NCBI RefSeq assembly: GCF_017599345.1
Contig: NZ_JAGFVL010000040.1
Coordinates: 1 to 64,000, forward strand
Reading direction: 5' to 3'
From: Gracilibacillus suaedae
Lineage (GTDB): Bacteria > Bacillota > Bacilli > Bacillales > Amphibacillaceae
Length of the DNA: 64,000 nucleotides
The translations under genes and the position numbers were made by a program. The notes under the pieces were generated by a model that had not been told where the DNA came from, made no database searches, and saw only the letters and a program-made list of their open reading frames with translations. Positions 29,601-38,448 of the stretch are shown here, piece after piece. Positions within the stretch are counted from its first letter, which is position 1. Every line of letters begins with the position of its first letter.

Positions 29601-30416
29601 TTACTGTTTAATTCTATTAAGGTGAATCGTAATATAGCCGAGCTCTGATTCAGGAAAATAAATATCATACTTGTTTTGGATAATATTTGTTACTTCCTTG
29701 GTGCATTGATAAGCATCCGCAAACTTCTTTTGAATCATCGATAACATTTCATGATCTAATTCATGCATTTCATAGTGACTCACTCGAGATAAAGCAAAAT
29801 GTAAATGGGTAACAAGCCTTTGATAAGATATATCATCTTCTCTATATGTCATCTCCATTTTCTGCATGATAAGTTGAATCATTTCTCTTACAATGGCAGT
29901 ATGCTTAATCGTCTGACGGTAATCACCCCCTTGAAGCTTCATCGTATGAATATGCAGAGCAATATGAGCCGCTTCATCAATCGGAACATCTATATTATAT
30001 TTTTCACGCATTCGCTGAACTGCCCATAAACCAATTTCATATTCATTTCGATACAATATCTTTATTTCATTTAAAAGCTTATTTTGGAGAAGAATACCAT
30101 CCTGTATCCGTTCAATCGCGAATGAAATATGGTCTGTCAAAGCAATATGAATATGCTCACTTAACTTAGTGCCAAGATACTTTTCAGCATAGGAAATAAT
30201 TTCTTCTGAAATAAGAAAATGTTCCTCTGGAATTCGATCCAACAGCTGCTGTAATTTTTCATTTTCCTTCATTACAAAAAGCTGTTCGACTTTCTGTAGG
30301 TTAATGACATCATTCTTTTTCTTACCGAATGCAATGCCAGTGCCAATCGCTACTTTTTCTACTTCTTGGTCCGTTACAAGTACAGCGTTATTATTCAAAA
30401 TTTTTTTCAATTTCAT
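29601..30416 (-). CDS. BglG/LicT/GlcT-family transcriptional antiterminator
   Basis: 271 residues from the ATG at 30416 (GGAG eight bases upstream). The N-terminal CAT RNA-binding domain (1-55: KKILNNNAVLV, VAIGTGIAFGKKKND) is followed by PRD1 and PRD2, with conserved His residues in SEHIHIALTDH, EAAHIALHIHTM and ITIHLNRI. These proteins bind a RAT hairpin in the leader and stop a terminator forming when sugar is present; EII phosphorylates them when it is absent. A matching RAT/terminator pair lies upstream of the operon (30991-31067). Order EIIA-antiterminator-EIIBC. Confidence 0.9.
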   Translation of the reverse strand: MKLKKILNNNAVLVTDQEVEKVAIGTGIAFGKKKNDVINLQKVEQLFVMKENEKLQQLLDRIPEEHFLISEEIISYAEKYLGTKLSEHIHIALTDHISFAIERIQDGILLQNKLLNEIKILYRNEYEIGLWAVQRMREKYNIDVPIDEAAHIALHIHTMKLQGGDYRQTIKHTAIVREMIQLIMQKMEMTYREDDISYQRLVTHLHFALSRVSHYEMHELDHEMLSMIQKKFADAYQCTKEVTNIIQNKYDIYFPESELGYITIHLNRIKQ

Positions 30417-30457
30417 TCCATCATCTCCATTCTTGGCAGAAGTCGTCATTCCTAACA

Positions 30458-30949
30458 CTATCCACTAATCGTTAACACCGTTGTCTTCCCAGCTACACAT
30501 TCCTTTTCTAAGGTTAGGTTATACTCGTTCTCATTTTGGTTACTATTAGTAATGACTATCGGAGTTATAATATGTTCTACTTTATTACGAATATAACCCA
30601 AATCCGCCTCCATTAACCGATCACCAACTGAAACATGATCTCCCTCTTTTACTAAGATACGAAATCCCTCGCCATCTAAGGAAACAGTTTCTAATCCAAC
30701 ATGGATAAGTATTTCCATGTCATTTGGCGTTTTTAATCCAATTGCATGCTTACTGGGTGCAATTTGAATAATCGTTCCTTCAATAGGTGCGACAATATTA
30801 TCTTCTTTCGGTATGATCGCAACTCCTTCCCCCATCATTTTTTGACTAAAAACAGGATCCGGTACTTTTTCAAGGGGTACTATTTTTCCAGTAATAGGTG
30901 CTTTTAATTGTATAGGGGTAGAAGATTTTTTAAACAAGTTCTTAAACAT
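30458..30949 (-). CDS. PTS EIIA, glucose/GlcNAc family
   Basis: 163 residues, single-domain EIIA-Glc. The phosphorylated His83 lies in MEILIHVGLETVSLDG and the partner His68 in APSKHAIGL. Residues 1-20 form a short basic/amphipathic leader. It receives phosphate from HPr and passes it to the EIIB domain encoded two genes later. First gene of the operon, after a leader with the antitermination structure. Confidence 0.93.
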   Translation of the reverse strand: MFKNLFKKSSTPIQLKAPITGKIVPLEKVPDPVFSQKMMGEGVAIIPKEDNIVAPIEGTIIQIAPSKHAIGLKTPNDMEILIHVGLETVSLDGEGFRILVKEGDHVSVGDRLMEADLGYIRNKVEHIITPIVITNSNQNENEYNLTLEKECVAGKTTVLTISG

Positions 30950-30990
30950 TATTCAGTCTCCTTTTGCTATGATTTTCTTTCAAACAGAAC

Positions 30991-31047
30991 AAAAAGCATG
31001 AAGAAATATTAAAGGGAGATATACCAACCTTTATAATTTCTCCATGC
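30991..31047 (-). terminator. Leader terminator of the PTS operon
   Basis: On the minus strand a 20-bp, nearly perfect stem (arms beginning GCATGGAGAAAT and ending ATTTCTTCATGC, 31028-31047 and 30996-31015) is followed by UUUUU and stands before the EIIA gene. Its 5' arm overlaps the RAT-like hairpin, the arrangement expected for control by the operon's own antiterminator protein. Confidence 0.85.
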
Positions 31048-31067
31048 CTAATCTCATTAGTAACATG
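31043..31067 (-). promoter_or_regulatory. RAT-like antiterminator hairpin
   Basis: Minus strand: CATG stem ends, GTTACT on the 5' side, inner stem CTAAT/ATTAG and AGGCA on the 3' side, i.e. GTTACT-(9 nt)-AGGCA. Known RATs of SacY/LicT/GlcT have GTTACTG-(6-7 nt)-CAGGCA with asymmetric internal loops. The last five bases (GCATG) are also the first bases of the leader terminator, so the two folds exclude each other. Confidence 0.75.
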
Positions 31068-31120
31068 TGAGTCATGATTTAATTAGCCAATTCCAATTAC
31101 ATATAGATTACCACAAGTAG

Positions 31121-31136
31121 GTTTAGTTGTCTATAC
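31121..31136 (-). promoter_or_regulatory. GTATAGAC-type operator candidate before the PTS operon
   Basis: Minus strand GTATAGACAACTAAAC. It aligns with sites before the deacetylase operon (40297) and the LPMO (49849), and resembles operators of GntR/HutC regulators such as NagR. No such regulator is encoded in the window. Confidence 0.45.
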
Positions 31137-31146
31137 CTAAAATATA

Positions 31147-33354
31147 TTAACTATATTTAGTTACTCTTGTTACAAAAAATATTATTCCACCGCCAGCTAT
31201 TACAAGTAAGCCGATTAATATATAATGAAATTGGTTGGTCGCTGTATCTGGAAGACGTTGACTTTCCGTTTGCTCTTTTTGATTTTCGGTAGATGTAGTA
31301 CTTCGCTTTTCTTTTTTCTCATCAGTTGTACTGTCTTTATCCGAGTTATTTGTTGACGTTCCTTCATCAGATGTTTTTTCATTCGAGTTTTGATCACTGT
31401 TATCTGTATTAGACTGATCATCTTCTTTTTCACTATCCTCTGTTTGTTCCTCATCAGGAGTGCTGTTCTCGAATACCCCGTATAAACTGAAATGAGGAAC
31501 ATCTGCCATAACGATTTGTTGTTCCTTATCGTACTCGACATCTATTTCTTGCTGTTTTTTACCATTCTCCCCCAATAAATAAACAGCTAATTGATCCCAA
31601 TTTTCTATCTGGTCTTCATTCACTGTGAAAGTCAATGTAACTTGATGCTCACCAAAGTCAGCCATTACTTCTTCTCCAACTAATATCGTTAAATCATAAA
31701 TAGAGCTAACCTGATTATCATGCTCACTGTTTATCTCCTTTGCAGCTTCGGCAAGATGGAACGTAATATTCTCTTCTGTCTGCAACAGTTCAACCGGTAC
31801 TGCCATGGCAATATCTTTATAATAAATCACTAACTCATAGTCTTCTTGTAATTCTTCCAAAAGGGATGCATTGAAAACGATGCTTTCCTGATTACTTGAA
31901 TTAGTATACATATACTGATTATCACTGATCTCTAGTTCAGCTATATCCTTAACCGTACCATCATCAGGAGGTGTAGGTTCAGGTGGTGTTGTGCCGTTTG
32001 TAAATTCATTAAAAATTACAGATAATAGTCTACTCTCACGATCTGCACTTAACTCCCAAATCATCGCTCCGCCAAGTTGACGGTTTTCCAGATAGGCGAT
32101 TTTATCTGCTATCGAACGTTCATCATCATAGGTAATAAATTCGCCTGTTTCTTCATTAAATAAATATGGTACTTTGGAAATATCATTCCAATAAGCAGTA
32201 TATTGCTCATCTGTTAATTTATTGGCCATAATATCATCATAATCATAGACCCCTTGTTCCCATGTTCCATCTCCTGCACCTTGACAGTTTTGATAATAAC
32301 CACCATTAGGGCTATTCTCCGCATTATCACAGCCAGCCCATGAACGACCATAAAAAGGTAATCCCATCACTAATTTATTAGCAGGTACACCTGCATTTAA
32401 ATGTCCTTCGATTGCTGTGTCTACATTAAATACATCTGTGTCTGGGACACCTGCGTCCATTGCAGTTGGATCAGCAAATAATGGAGCATTATGTGCACTG
32501 GTAGATTGCCAGCTTCCGTTAAAGTCGTAAGTCATAATGTCAATAAAATCAACTATTTCTGCAATTTTTTCCATTTCATTATTTTCTAGATAAGAAGGAT
32601 TTGCACTAGAAGCAATCGCTAATTCATATTCCTTGCCGTCTTCTTCCTCTGCTTTGTCTAATTGATCACGTATGGTTTGTAATAACAAAGTGTGATTTTC
32701 TTTATCTTCCGGGCGGTGAACATTTCCTTCCTGTCCACCACTAACCGGGTATTCCCAATCGATATCTACACCATCCATTTCATACTTTCTCATAAAAGCA
32801 ACTGCTGATTTTGCAAAAGTTTCCCTAGTATCTTCTGATGCTGCTATATGGGAGAAATTTTTCGAGAATGTCCATCCCCCAATAGATAATAAGGTACGTA
32901 GTCCCGGGTTTTCATCCTTTAATATAGCTAAACCACCTAAGTTTCCATAAAAATCTCGATCCCAATCTTCTAATTCCTCTTCAGTAAGTCCTAATACATT
33001 AGGATTTTGATAATCTGCCCACGGATCAGCGGATACTACTGTACCGTTTGTTACCCCTTCACAATCAGTTGTATCTGCATGACCTTCACCTTCCCAACAA
33101 TAATCCGCAAATGCATAAACGATATGTGTTAATTTACTTGCATCAATATCTACCGCTTGATAATCTCTGCCATATGTTGACCATTGCGTATAATATCCGA
33201 CAACACGATAATCATCTTCAGATTCTGATGCAGTCATTTCTTCTGTTGCTAGGAATAATAAACCAACAGCAACTATTACAATTGCGACACAACCTGATAC
33301 TAACCACTTCACAACATGTTGACATTTCTCTTTCACTATCACTCTTTCCTCCAC
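31147..33354 (-). CDS. Cell-wall-anchored GH18 chitinase
   Basis: 735 residues. A signal anchor lies at about 15-37. The GH18 barrel (about 48-450) has the catalytic motif DGVDIDWE with acid Glu201, then MTYDFNGSW and GGAMIWELSAD. A region of unknown folds (about 465-625) and a Ser/Asp/Lys/Glu-rich low-complexity spacer (about 630-700) follow. The end is a sortase signal: LPDTA at 701-705, a hydrophobic stretch, then a basic tail. LPDTA-type signals are used by class D sortases of Bacillus. It should hydrolyse chitin at the cell surface, supplying the GlcNAc PTS gene cluster just downstream. Confidence 0.92.
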   Translation of the reverse strand: MEERVIVKEKCQHVVKWLVSGCVAIVIVAVGLLFLATEEMTASESEDDYRVVGYYTQWSTYGRDYQAVDIDASKLTHIVYAFADYCWEGEGHADTTDCEGVTNGTVVSADPWADYQNPNVLGLTEEELEDWDRDFYGNLGGLAILKDENPGLRTLLSIGGWTFSKNFSHIAASEDTRETFAKSAVAFMRKYEMDGVDIDWEYPVSGGQEGNVHRPEDKENHTLLLQTIRDQLDKAEEEDGKEYELAIASSANPSYLENNEMEKIAEIVDFIDIMTYDFNGSWQSTSAHNAPLFADPTAMDAGVPDTDVFNVDTAIEGHLNAGVPANKLVMGLPFYGRSWAGCDNAENSPNGGYYQNCQGAGDGTWEQGVYDYDDIMANKLTDEQYTAYWNDISKVPYLFNEETGEFITYDDERSIADKIAYLENRQLGGAMIWELSADRESRLLSVIFNEFTNGTTPPEPTPPDDGTVKDIAELEISDNQYMYTNSSNQESIVFNASLLEELQEDYELVIYYKDIAMAVPVELLQTEENITFHLAEAAKEINSEHDNQVSSIYDLTILVGEEVMADFGEHQVTLTFTVNEDQIENWDQLAVYLLGENGKKQQEIDVEYDKEQQIVMADVPHFSLYGVFENSTPDEEQTEDSEKEDDQSNTDNSDQNSNEKTSDEGTSTNNSDKDSTTDEKKEKRSTTSTENQKEQTESQRLPDTATNQFHYILIGLLVIAGGGIIFFVTRVTKYS

Positions 33355-33422
33355 TCCTTTAATAGATTAATAGAATACATATTGATGTAAGCGCAATCTA
33401 TTTTAGGAACAATAGATGAGAT

Positions 33423-33438
33423 GACTATACCTCTATAC
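33423..33438 (-). promoter_or_regulatory. Repeated GTATAG half-sites before the chitinase
   Basis: Minus strand GTATAGAGGTATAGTC, two directly repeated GTATAG half-sites about 70 bases upstream of the chitinase start. It is a weaker match to the GTATAGAC palindrome. A cre-like sequence (TGCGCTTACA, imperfect) lies between it and the gene near 33385-33398. Confidence 0.3.
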
Positions 33439-33477
33439 AAGATTACAGAATTCATTATTTTATGTCAACATATTTTT

Positions 33478-33516
33478 AGGGTGATCACTAGCATTTTGAT
33501 ACGTAGCAATCACCCT
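33478..33516. terminator. Hairpin between the ABC operon and the chitinase
   Basis: Arms AGGGTGAT/ATCACCCT. The minus-strand side is not followed by a U-tract and the plus side has only TTATTT, so it may be a weak terminator or an RNA 3'-end stabiliser for the ABC operon. Confidence 0.45.
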
Positions 33517-33590
33517 TATTTAATCAGATATATTAAAGCCTATTTTTTACTAGATTTCTTTTCCTTTACCAAGAGCTTTCATCACATCAA

Positions 33591-34469
33591 TTAGCCCTTT
33601 ACCGAACCTGCTACCATTCCTTTCATGATTTGCTCTTGAAAAAAAACATACATAATAACTGTCGGTATAACAGCTATAGCCATTGCGGCCATCGTTAAAG
33701 AATAATCTGTACTGTAACCATCAGAAAAAATCGATAAACTAAGTGGTAAAGTTTTCAATGAAGCATCATTGATAAATACAAGCGCAAAAATGTACTCATT
33801 CCAATACCGTAAAAATGCTAATATAGCTACGGTTGCCATTGCAGGAACCGCAATGGGAAGCATGATTCGAAAGAAAATCCCCCAATAGCCGGCCCCGTCA
33901 ATGACAGCAGCTTCTTCGATTTCCTTTGGTATGCTTGACATATAAGCAGTTATTAAAAAGATAGCTATCGGTAGTTCAAAGGCAGTATATGGCAATATTA
34001 ATGCCCAATATGTGTTTAGCATTCCTATCTCATTCATAATCGAAAACAATGGTACAAGTGTACTATGAATAGGGATTAACATACCTAATAGAAAAAATAA
34101 CATGATAAAACCTTTCCACTTAAAGGAGAACCGCGAAAGTACATACGCCGTTAATGCACCTAGAAATACAGTAAAAATCGTTCCGACAACTGTAACAACA
34201 GTTGAATTTATCATAGCCCCACCCAAATCGGCTAAATTCCAAGCTCTAACGAAATTATCGAATGTCCATTCACTCGGTAATGCATAAGGAAACTGAAAGA
34301 ACTCATCTGTCGATTTAAAAGCACTAATAAACAGCCAGTACAGCGGATAGATCATGCAAAAAGAGAAAGTGATTAAAAAAACAGTTTTCATTACTTTTAA
34401 TATTGATTTTTTCTGTTTAAAAACCGGGTTAAAGGATCTATTTGCTTCATAAACCACATCTTTTCTCAT
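33591..34469 (-). CDS. Sugar ABC transporter permease (MalG type)
   Basis: 292 residues with six predicted membrane segments. The EAA loop that docks the ATPase reads EEAAVIDGAGYWGIFFRIMLPI. CUT1 family inner-membrane subunit. One base separates its start from the stop of the preceding permease, so the order is binding protein, MalF-type and MalG-type in one operon. No ATPase gene is present; a shared MsmK/MsmX-type ATPase encoded elsewhere is the usual solution in Bacillus. Substrate probably an oligosaccharide of the chitin or xylan class, from context. Confidence 0.92.
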   Translation of the reverse strand: MRKDVVYEANRSFNPVFKQKKSILKVMKTVFLITFSFCMIYPLYWLFISAFKSTDEFFQFPYALPSEWTFDNFVRAWNLADLGGAMINSTVVTVVGTIFTVFLGALTAYVLSRFSFKWKGFIMLFFLLGMLIPIHSTLVPLFSIMNEIGMLNTYWALILPYTAFELPIAIFLITAYMSSIPKEIEEAAVIDGAGYWGIFFRIMLPIAVPAMATVAILAFLRYWNEYIFALVFINDASLKTLPLSLSIFSDGYSTDYSLTMAAMAIAVIPTVIMYVFFQEQIMKGMVAGSVKG

Positions 34470-34470
34470 C

Positions 34471-35361
34471 TTAAATGCTCATCCCCTTCTCTTCTTTTCG
34501 TCTCATTAAAATTTGACTAATTAGGATTAGGATAAGACTAACAATAATAATCATAGTAGATACAGCTGAGCCATATCCATATCGATAAGTCATAAAGGTG
34601 TTGTTATACATGTAAGTTGCTAATAGTTCGGTTGATTGGGCAGGGCCTCCACCGGTCATTACAAATACTTGATCAAAAGCTTTTAAACTGCCTGAAATAC
34701 ATAATACAACTGCAACTTTTATTGTTGTCCACATCATGGGTAAAGTAATATAAAATAATTTACGAAACCCGTTCGCTCCATCCATTTTTGCTGCATCTTC
34801 TATTTCAGTAGGAATGTTTTGAATAGCCGCGATAAAGATAATTAAATAAGGACCAATGTAGTTCCATATAATAGGGACGGACACTGCATACATATTTACA
34901 GCTGGATCGGATAACCACGCTCTGGTCCATGATTCTAAGCCAAGCATTTCAAGTAACGCATTGACAATACCGAATTCTGGATTGTAAATATATCCCCAAA
35001 TTAAACCAACTACAACCGTTGATATTACCATTGGTAAGAATACAGCAGAACGTACAAAGCGCTGAAATAATGTAGTTTTACGTAACAGAAGCGCTAATAA
35101 TAATGCGATAGGTACTTGGCCAAAGACAGAAGCGACCACAATGATCATATTATTTTTTAAGGCTCGCCAGAAAATTGGGTCATTTACTACTTCTAAATAA
35201 TTAGCCCATCCTATAAAACTAGGTTCATTCATGCCTGACCATTTAAAGAAACCATAATACGAAGACCAAAAAATTGGCACGATAACAATAAATGTATATA
35301 ATAATAATGCTGGCAGTAACGATATGATAATCCAGTGCTTTGCTTTTAGTATGTCTTGCAC
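34471..35361 (-). CDS. Sugar ABC transporter permease (MalF type)
   Basis: 296 residues with six membrane segments and the EAA motif EIEDAAKMDGANGFRKLFYITLPMM. The segment QVFVMTGGGPAQSTELLATYMY is typical of CUT1 MalF-type permeases. It pairs with the downstream MalG-type permease. 128 bases separate it from the binding-protein gene, with no clear terminator. Confidence 0.92.
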   Translation of the reverse strand: MQDILKAKHWIIISLLPALLLYTFIVIVPIFWSSYYGFFKWSGMNEPSFIGWANYLEVVNDPIFWRALKNNMIIVVASVFGQVPIALLLALLLRKTTLFQRFVRSAVFLPMVISTVVVGLIWGYIYNPEFGIVNALLEMLGLESWTRAWLSDPAVNMYAVSVPIIWNYIGPYLIIFIAAIQNIPTEIEDAAKMDGANGFRKLFYITLPMMWTTIKVAVVLCISGSLKAFDQVFVMTGGGPAQSTELLATYMYNNTFMTYRYGYGSAVSTMIIIVSLILILISQILMRRKEEKGMSI

Positions 35362-35489
35362 TTTATCCCCCCTTTGTCAAATCTAACTAAACTCTTCTTA
35401 TCTTTACTACTAACGCAAGAGCATTAAAGAGCGTGCAATCACATAACATGTAGCAGCCTCTATATATTTTGAGGTAATTAGCGTATGAT

Positions 35490-36815
35490 TTACTCTTCTT
35501 CTAATGATTGAACCTGAGCTTGTTGCACCTTTTCAGCAACTGTTTCCAGATCTCCACCTAGCATAATTTCTTGCAGACCATTATTTATTGCTTCACCTGC
35601 TGCTGCTGACAAATACAAATCATAAACTGGTGCAAATTCTACACTTCTAGCCAAATTAAATGCCTCATAATATAAGGGTGATACATTTTCTGGTTCAATA
35701 TCTACGTCATACATAACCATAGAATCACTTTCAGCAATGGCTTTTTGTGCCTCTTCATTACTCAAAGCATAAATAAGCTCTAACCCTGCTTCTTTCACGT
35801 TACCTTCTGCCTCACTATTCAACACAAATCCACCACCTGGTCCACCGGTTATCGTATTGGCTCTTCCTTCACCATCTTCTATCCTGGGTACTACTGTTAC
35901 TCCAATGTTTTCAATCACGTCTTCTGATGCAGATGCTGCTAAGCTACTTACTGTCCATGATCCATTGATCATCATCGCTGCTTTTCCTTGTGCGAAATAT
36001 TGCTCTGCTTGTGTATTATCTATACTATTGGCTCCTTCTTGATAAGCATCAGCATCTACTAACTGTTTAAAATAACCTAAGGCTTCAATAAATACAGGAT
36101 CTGTGAATGAAGCTCCATCTTGTTCAACTGCATTCATGAACCACTCCGTTCCAGTTACTCTGTCAGCAATCGCTCCAAAGGTCGTGGATTGAGCAACCCA
36201 AGGTGCTTGATTCCCCATAGCAATGGGTGTAATATCCTGGTCATTAAAAGTATGAATCACATCTAAAAATTGATCCCATGTTTCTGGAACTTCTACTTCA
36301 TTCGCCTCAAATAATTGCTTATTATAAAATAAATAAGAAGTGGATGACATACCGACTGGAGCTGAATAAGTATCGCCATTGTCTCCATATTCATACGCTT
36401 CTAAACCGGTTGGCAAAAATGAATCAGCCCAATCACTATGTTCCTCCATTAACGGAGTGATCGGTTGAATTAATCCACCATTATAAAATTGGTCTGTAAA
36501 ACTACCGGCATAAGTAAAAAACACATCTGGTAGTTCCTGTGCTGCAGCTACCGTACTAATTCGCTGACGGTAACCATCCACTGGAATTGCCTCAGCTTCA
36601 ACACTTATGTTTGGATTCTCCTCATCAAATTGGTCTATTAAATCACGAACTGTCCTAGCTCTCAGATCATCTCCAGCAAAGTTGTGCCAAATGGTCACCG
36701 TTGCTTCTGCCGATTCTCCGGTACTTTCTGTATTTTCCGTTTGGTCACTGTTGCATGCGGTTAACCAAATACTTATCAACACCATTAGAAATAAAAATAG
36801 ATTTATGTTCCTCAT
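35490..36815 (-). CDS. Extracellular sugar-binding lipoprotein of an ABC transporter
   Basis: 441 residues. The signal peptide ends in lipobox WLTAC (Cys21), followed by a Ser/Thr/Glu linker and a family 1 solute-binding fold (VTIWHNFAGDD, INGSWTVSSL, GGPGGGFVLNSEAEG). It captures a sugar at the outer membrane face for the two permeases. Strong SD AAAGGAGG. A good cre site lies 36 bases upstream, so the operon is likely repressed by CcpA when preferred sugars are present. The YesMN-type pair directly upstream probably activates it. Confidence 0.9.
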   Translation of the reverse strand: MRNINLFLFLMVLISIWLTACNSDQTENTESTGESAEATVTIWHNFAGDDLRARTVRDLIDQFDEENPNISVEAEAIPVDGYRQRISTVAAAQELPDVFFTYAGSFTDQFYNGGLIQPITPLMEEHSDWADSFLPTGLEAYEYGDNGDTYSAPVGMSSTSYLFYNKQLFEANEVEVPETWDQFLDVIHTFNDQDITPIAMGNQAPWVAQSTTFGAIADRVTGTEWFMNAVEQDGASFTDPVFIEALGYFKQLVDADAYQEGANSIDNTQAEQYFAQGKAAMMINGSWTVSSLAASASEDVIENIGVTVVPRIEDGEGRANTITGGPGGGFVLNSEAEGNVKEAGLELIYALSNEEAQKAIAESDSMVMYDVDIEPENVSPLYYEAFNLARSVEFAPVYDLYLSAAAGEAINNGLQEIMLGGDLETVAEKVQQAQVQSLEEE

Positions 36816-36851
36816 TTTTCAAGCCTCCTTTTGGAATTAAGGTTATTTTAT

Positions 36852-36865
36852 TGTAAGCGCTTAAA
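36852..36865 (-). promoter_or_regulatory. cre site (CcpA) before the sugar-binding protein gene
   Basis: TGTAAGCGCTTAAA, one mismatch to the cre consensus TGWAANCGNTNWCA, with a perfectly palindromic AAGCGCTT core. Confidence 0.7.
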
Positions 36866-36936
36866 ATTTTTGAGGGGGTAAATCAAAGTGAATAGGTGGA
36901 AAAAAACAAACTTACTTAAAACTGCTTGAACTCTTC

Positions 36937-38448
36937 TCATCTGGCATCTTTTTTTGCTCTATATTGTGAAGGGGTTTGCCCTGTCTCCTTTTTGAATTGG
37001 CTAGTAAAATACTTCCAATCAGAATAACCAACTTGTTCCGATATAGATTTAATTTTAGCGGGTGTATTCACCAGTAGCTCCTTTGCTTTTTTCAAACGTA
37101 ATTCCGTAATTAATTCCATATAAGATTTTCCTATTCGCTTTCGTAGCATGTCGCTTAAATAGTTGGGATGTACATTGACAAATTGAGCAACTTCTCTTAA
37201 TGAAATCGCATTGCCTAGATTCATTTCCATATATTGAATAGATATTTCAACGAATCCTCCTTCACTACTTACTAATTGGCGGTATAATTCTAGCATTCTA
37301 GTGAAAGTTGGGATCAGAAATTCTTTTGGCAAAGTCAGCCATTGATGAACAGGTAGAAGTGAAGGTAATTCATCCACTTCAACACCGACCGAAAAAGCAA
37401 CCCGATGTATAAGCCTGATCATGGTAATATATAATGATTGGATCACTAACTGAATAGATTCCGGGGTAGCATGCGGATCTTTTATCATTTTTTCCACTAA
37501 TTGTTTCATCCATTTTTCTAAATCTGTTGCATTACCACTGTTGATTTTTTTCATAAAGTCGTTTTCGTTTTTTTGGATAAATTCTGCTTTTGAAATCCCT
37601 TTACGGTCTTGCACGTCTTGACTAGTAATCATACGCCTATCTTTTAATATATTCTGATAACCTAAAAGAACTTGAGCTTTTTCATAAGACAGCGGTAAAT
37701 CACTTATTTTTTCAACTACTATTCCCATTAAAAATATATAATCTAAGACAGGATATAGTTTTTGAATAGCCATATTTATAATATAGTCATCTTGGTAAAC
37801 ATCAGATCTAAAGGTAAGAATAAATGTTTGACCATTTAATTGAAACCACCATCCTTTTAAATAACGATTCCATATTTGCTCACATTCTATTAATACAGAA
37901 TTGTCTATTAATGTATCGATTATAATAATTTGATAGAATGTACGATCTGTCGGTGATAGTAAATCATGGAGATGATGCAATTCTACTTTCGTGACTTCCC
38001 CATTTAATAACTTGTTAACAGTATAGGACAGGGTTAACTGCGATTCAGTTCTGTCTTGACGAAGCTTTCTTCCATTTGCTTCTAATCGCTTTTTTACTTT
38101 TTGAACCGCTTCTAATATTTCTTCTGGACTACTATTTTTTAATAAATAATCACTTACACCTTCACGGATAGCCTTCTGTGCATAGGAAAATTCATCATAA
38201 CCTGTTAAGACTATTACTTCTATTGGTAATTGTAGCTGCTGAATTTCTGATGCTAGCTCAAGTCCGCTTTTTCCTGCCATTTTAATATCTGTTAAAACAA
38301 TTTCCGGTGCATATTGATGAATCTTATGGATGGCTTCTTCAGCAGAGGCAGCTGGCTCTAATATTTGATAACCATACTTTTCCCACGGTACTACTTGAGA
38401 AATAGCTTCGCGAATGATGACCTCATCATCTACAATTAATACTTTCAT
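36937..38448 (-). CDS. YesN-type response regulator (receiver plus AraC HTH)
   Basis: 503 residues. The receiver domain (1-125) has phospho-acceptor Asp54 in IVLTDIKM, acidic pair DDE at 7-9 and Lys in DYLLKNS. A middle region of unknown role follows, then a C-terminal AraC DNA-binding domain (about 400-500) with NVHPNYLSDMLRKRIGKSYMELI and SEQVGYSDWKYFTSQFKKETGQTPSQYR. It would activate sugar-uptake genes nearby when phosphorylated by the kinase encoded just before it. The start overlaps the kinase stop by four bases. Confidence 0.93.
   Translation of the reverse strand: MKVLIVDDEVIIREAISQVVPWEKYGYQILEPAASAEEAIHKIHQYAPEIVLTDIKMAGKSGLELASEIQQLQLPIEVIVLTGYDEFSYAQKAIREGVSDYLLKNSSPEEILEAVQKVKKRLEANGRKLRQDRTESQLTLSYTVNKLLNGEVTKVELHHLHDLLSPTDRTFYQIIIIDTLIDNSVLIECEQIWNRYLKGWWFQLNGQTFILTFRSDVYQDDYIINMAIQKLYPVLDYIFLMGIVVEKISDLPLSYEKAQVLLGYQNILKDRRMITSQDVQDRKGISKAEFIQKNENDFMKKINSGNATDLEKWMKQLVEKMIKDPHATPESIQLVIQSLYITMIRLIHRVAFSVGVEVDELPSLLPVHQWLTLPKEFLIPTFTRMLELYRQLVSSEGGFVEISIQYMEMNLGNAISLREVAQFVNVHPNYLSDMLRKRIGKSYMELITELRLKKAKELLVNTPAKIKSISEQVGYSDWKYFTSQFKKETGQTPSQYRAKKDAR

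Noticed and set aside
31215-31541. 108-codon frame inside the chitinase gene
   Set aside because: An alternative frame of the low-complexity Ser/Asp/Lys spacer; the Lys/Arg-rich translation is an artefact of the repeat-like codons.
2535-33402. Shared 16-mer AAGCGCAATCTATTTT near 2536 and 33389
   Set aside because: The match does not extend on either side and one copy is far from any promoter. It may be chance in AT-rich DNA or a poor cre-like half-site.
33548-33590. Possible extra reading frame after the MalG-type permease (LIDVMKALGKGKEI)
   Set aside because: Only about 15 codons in the +1 frame, no SD; the permease already has a normal C-terminus.
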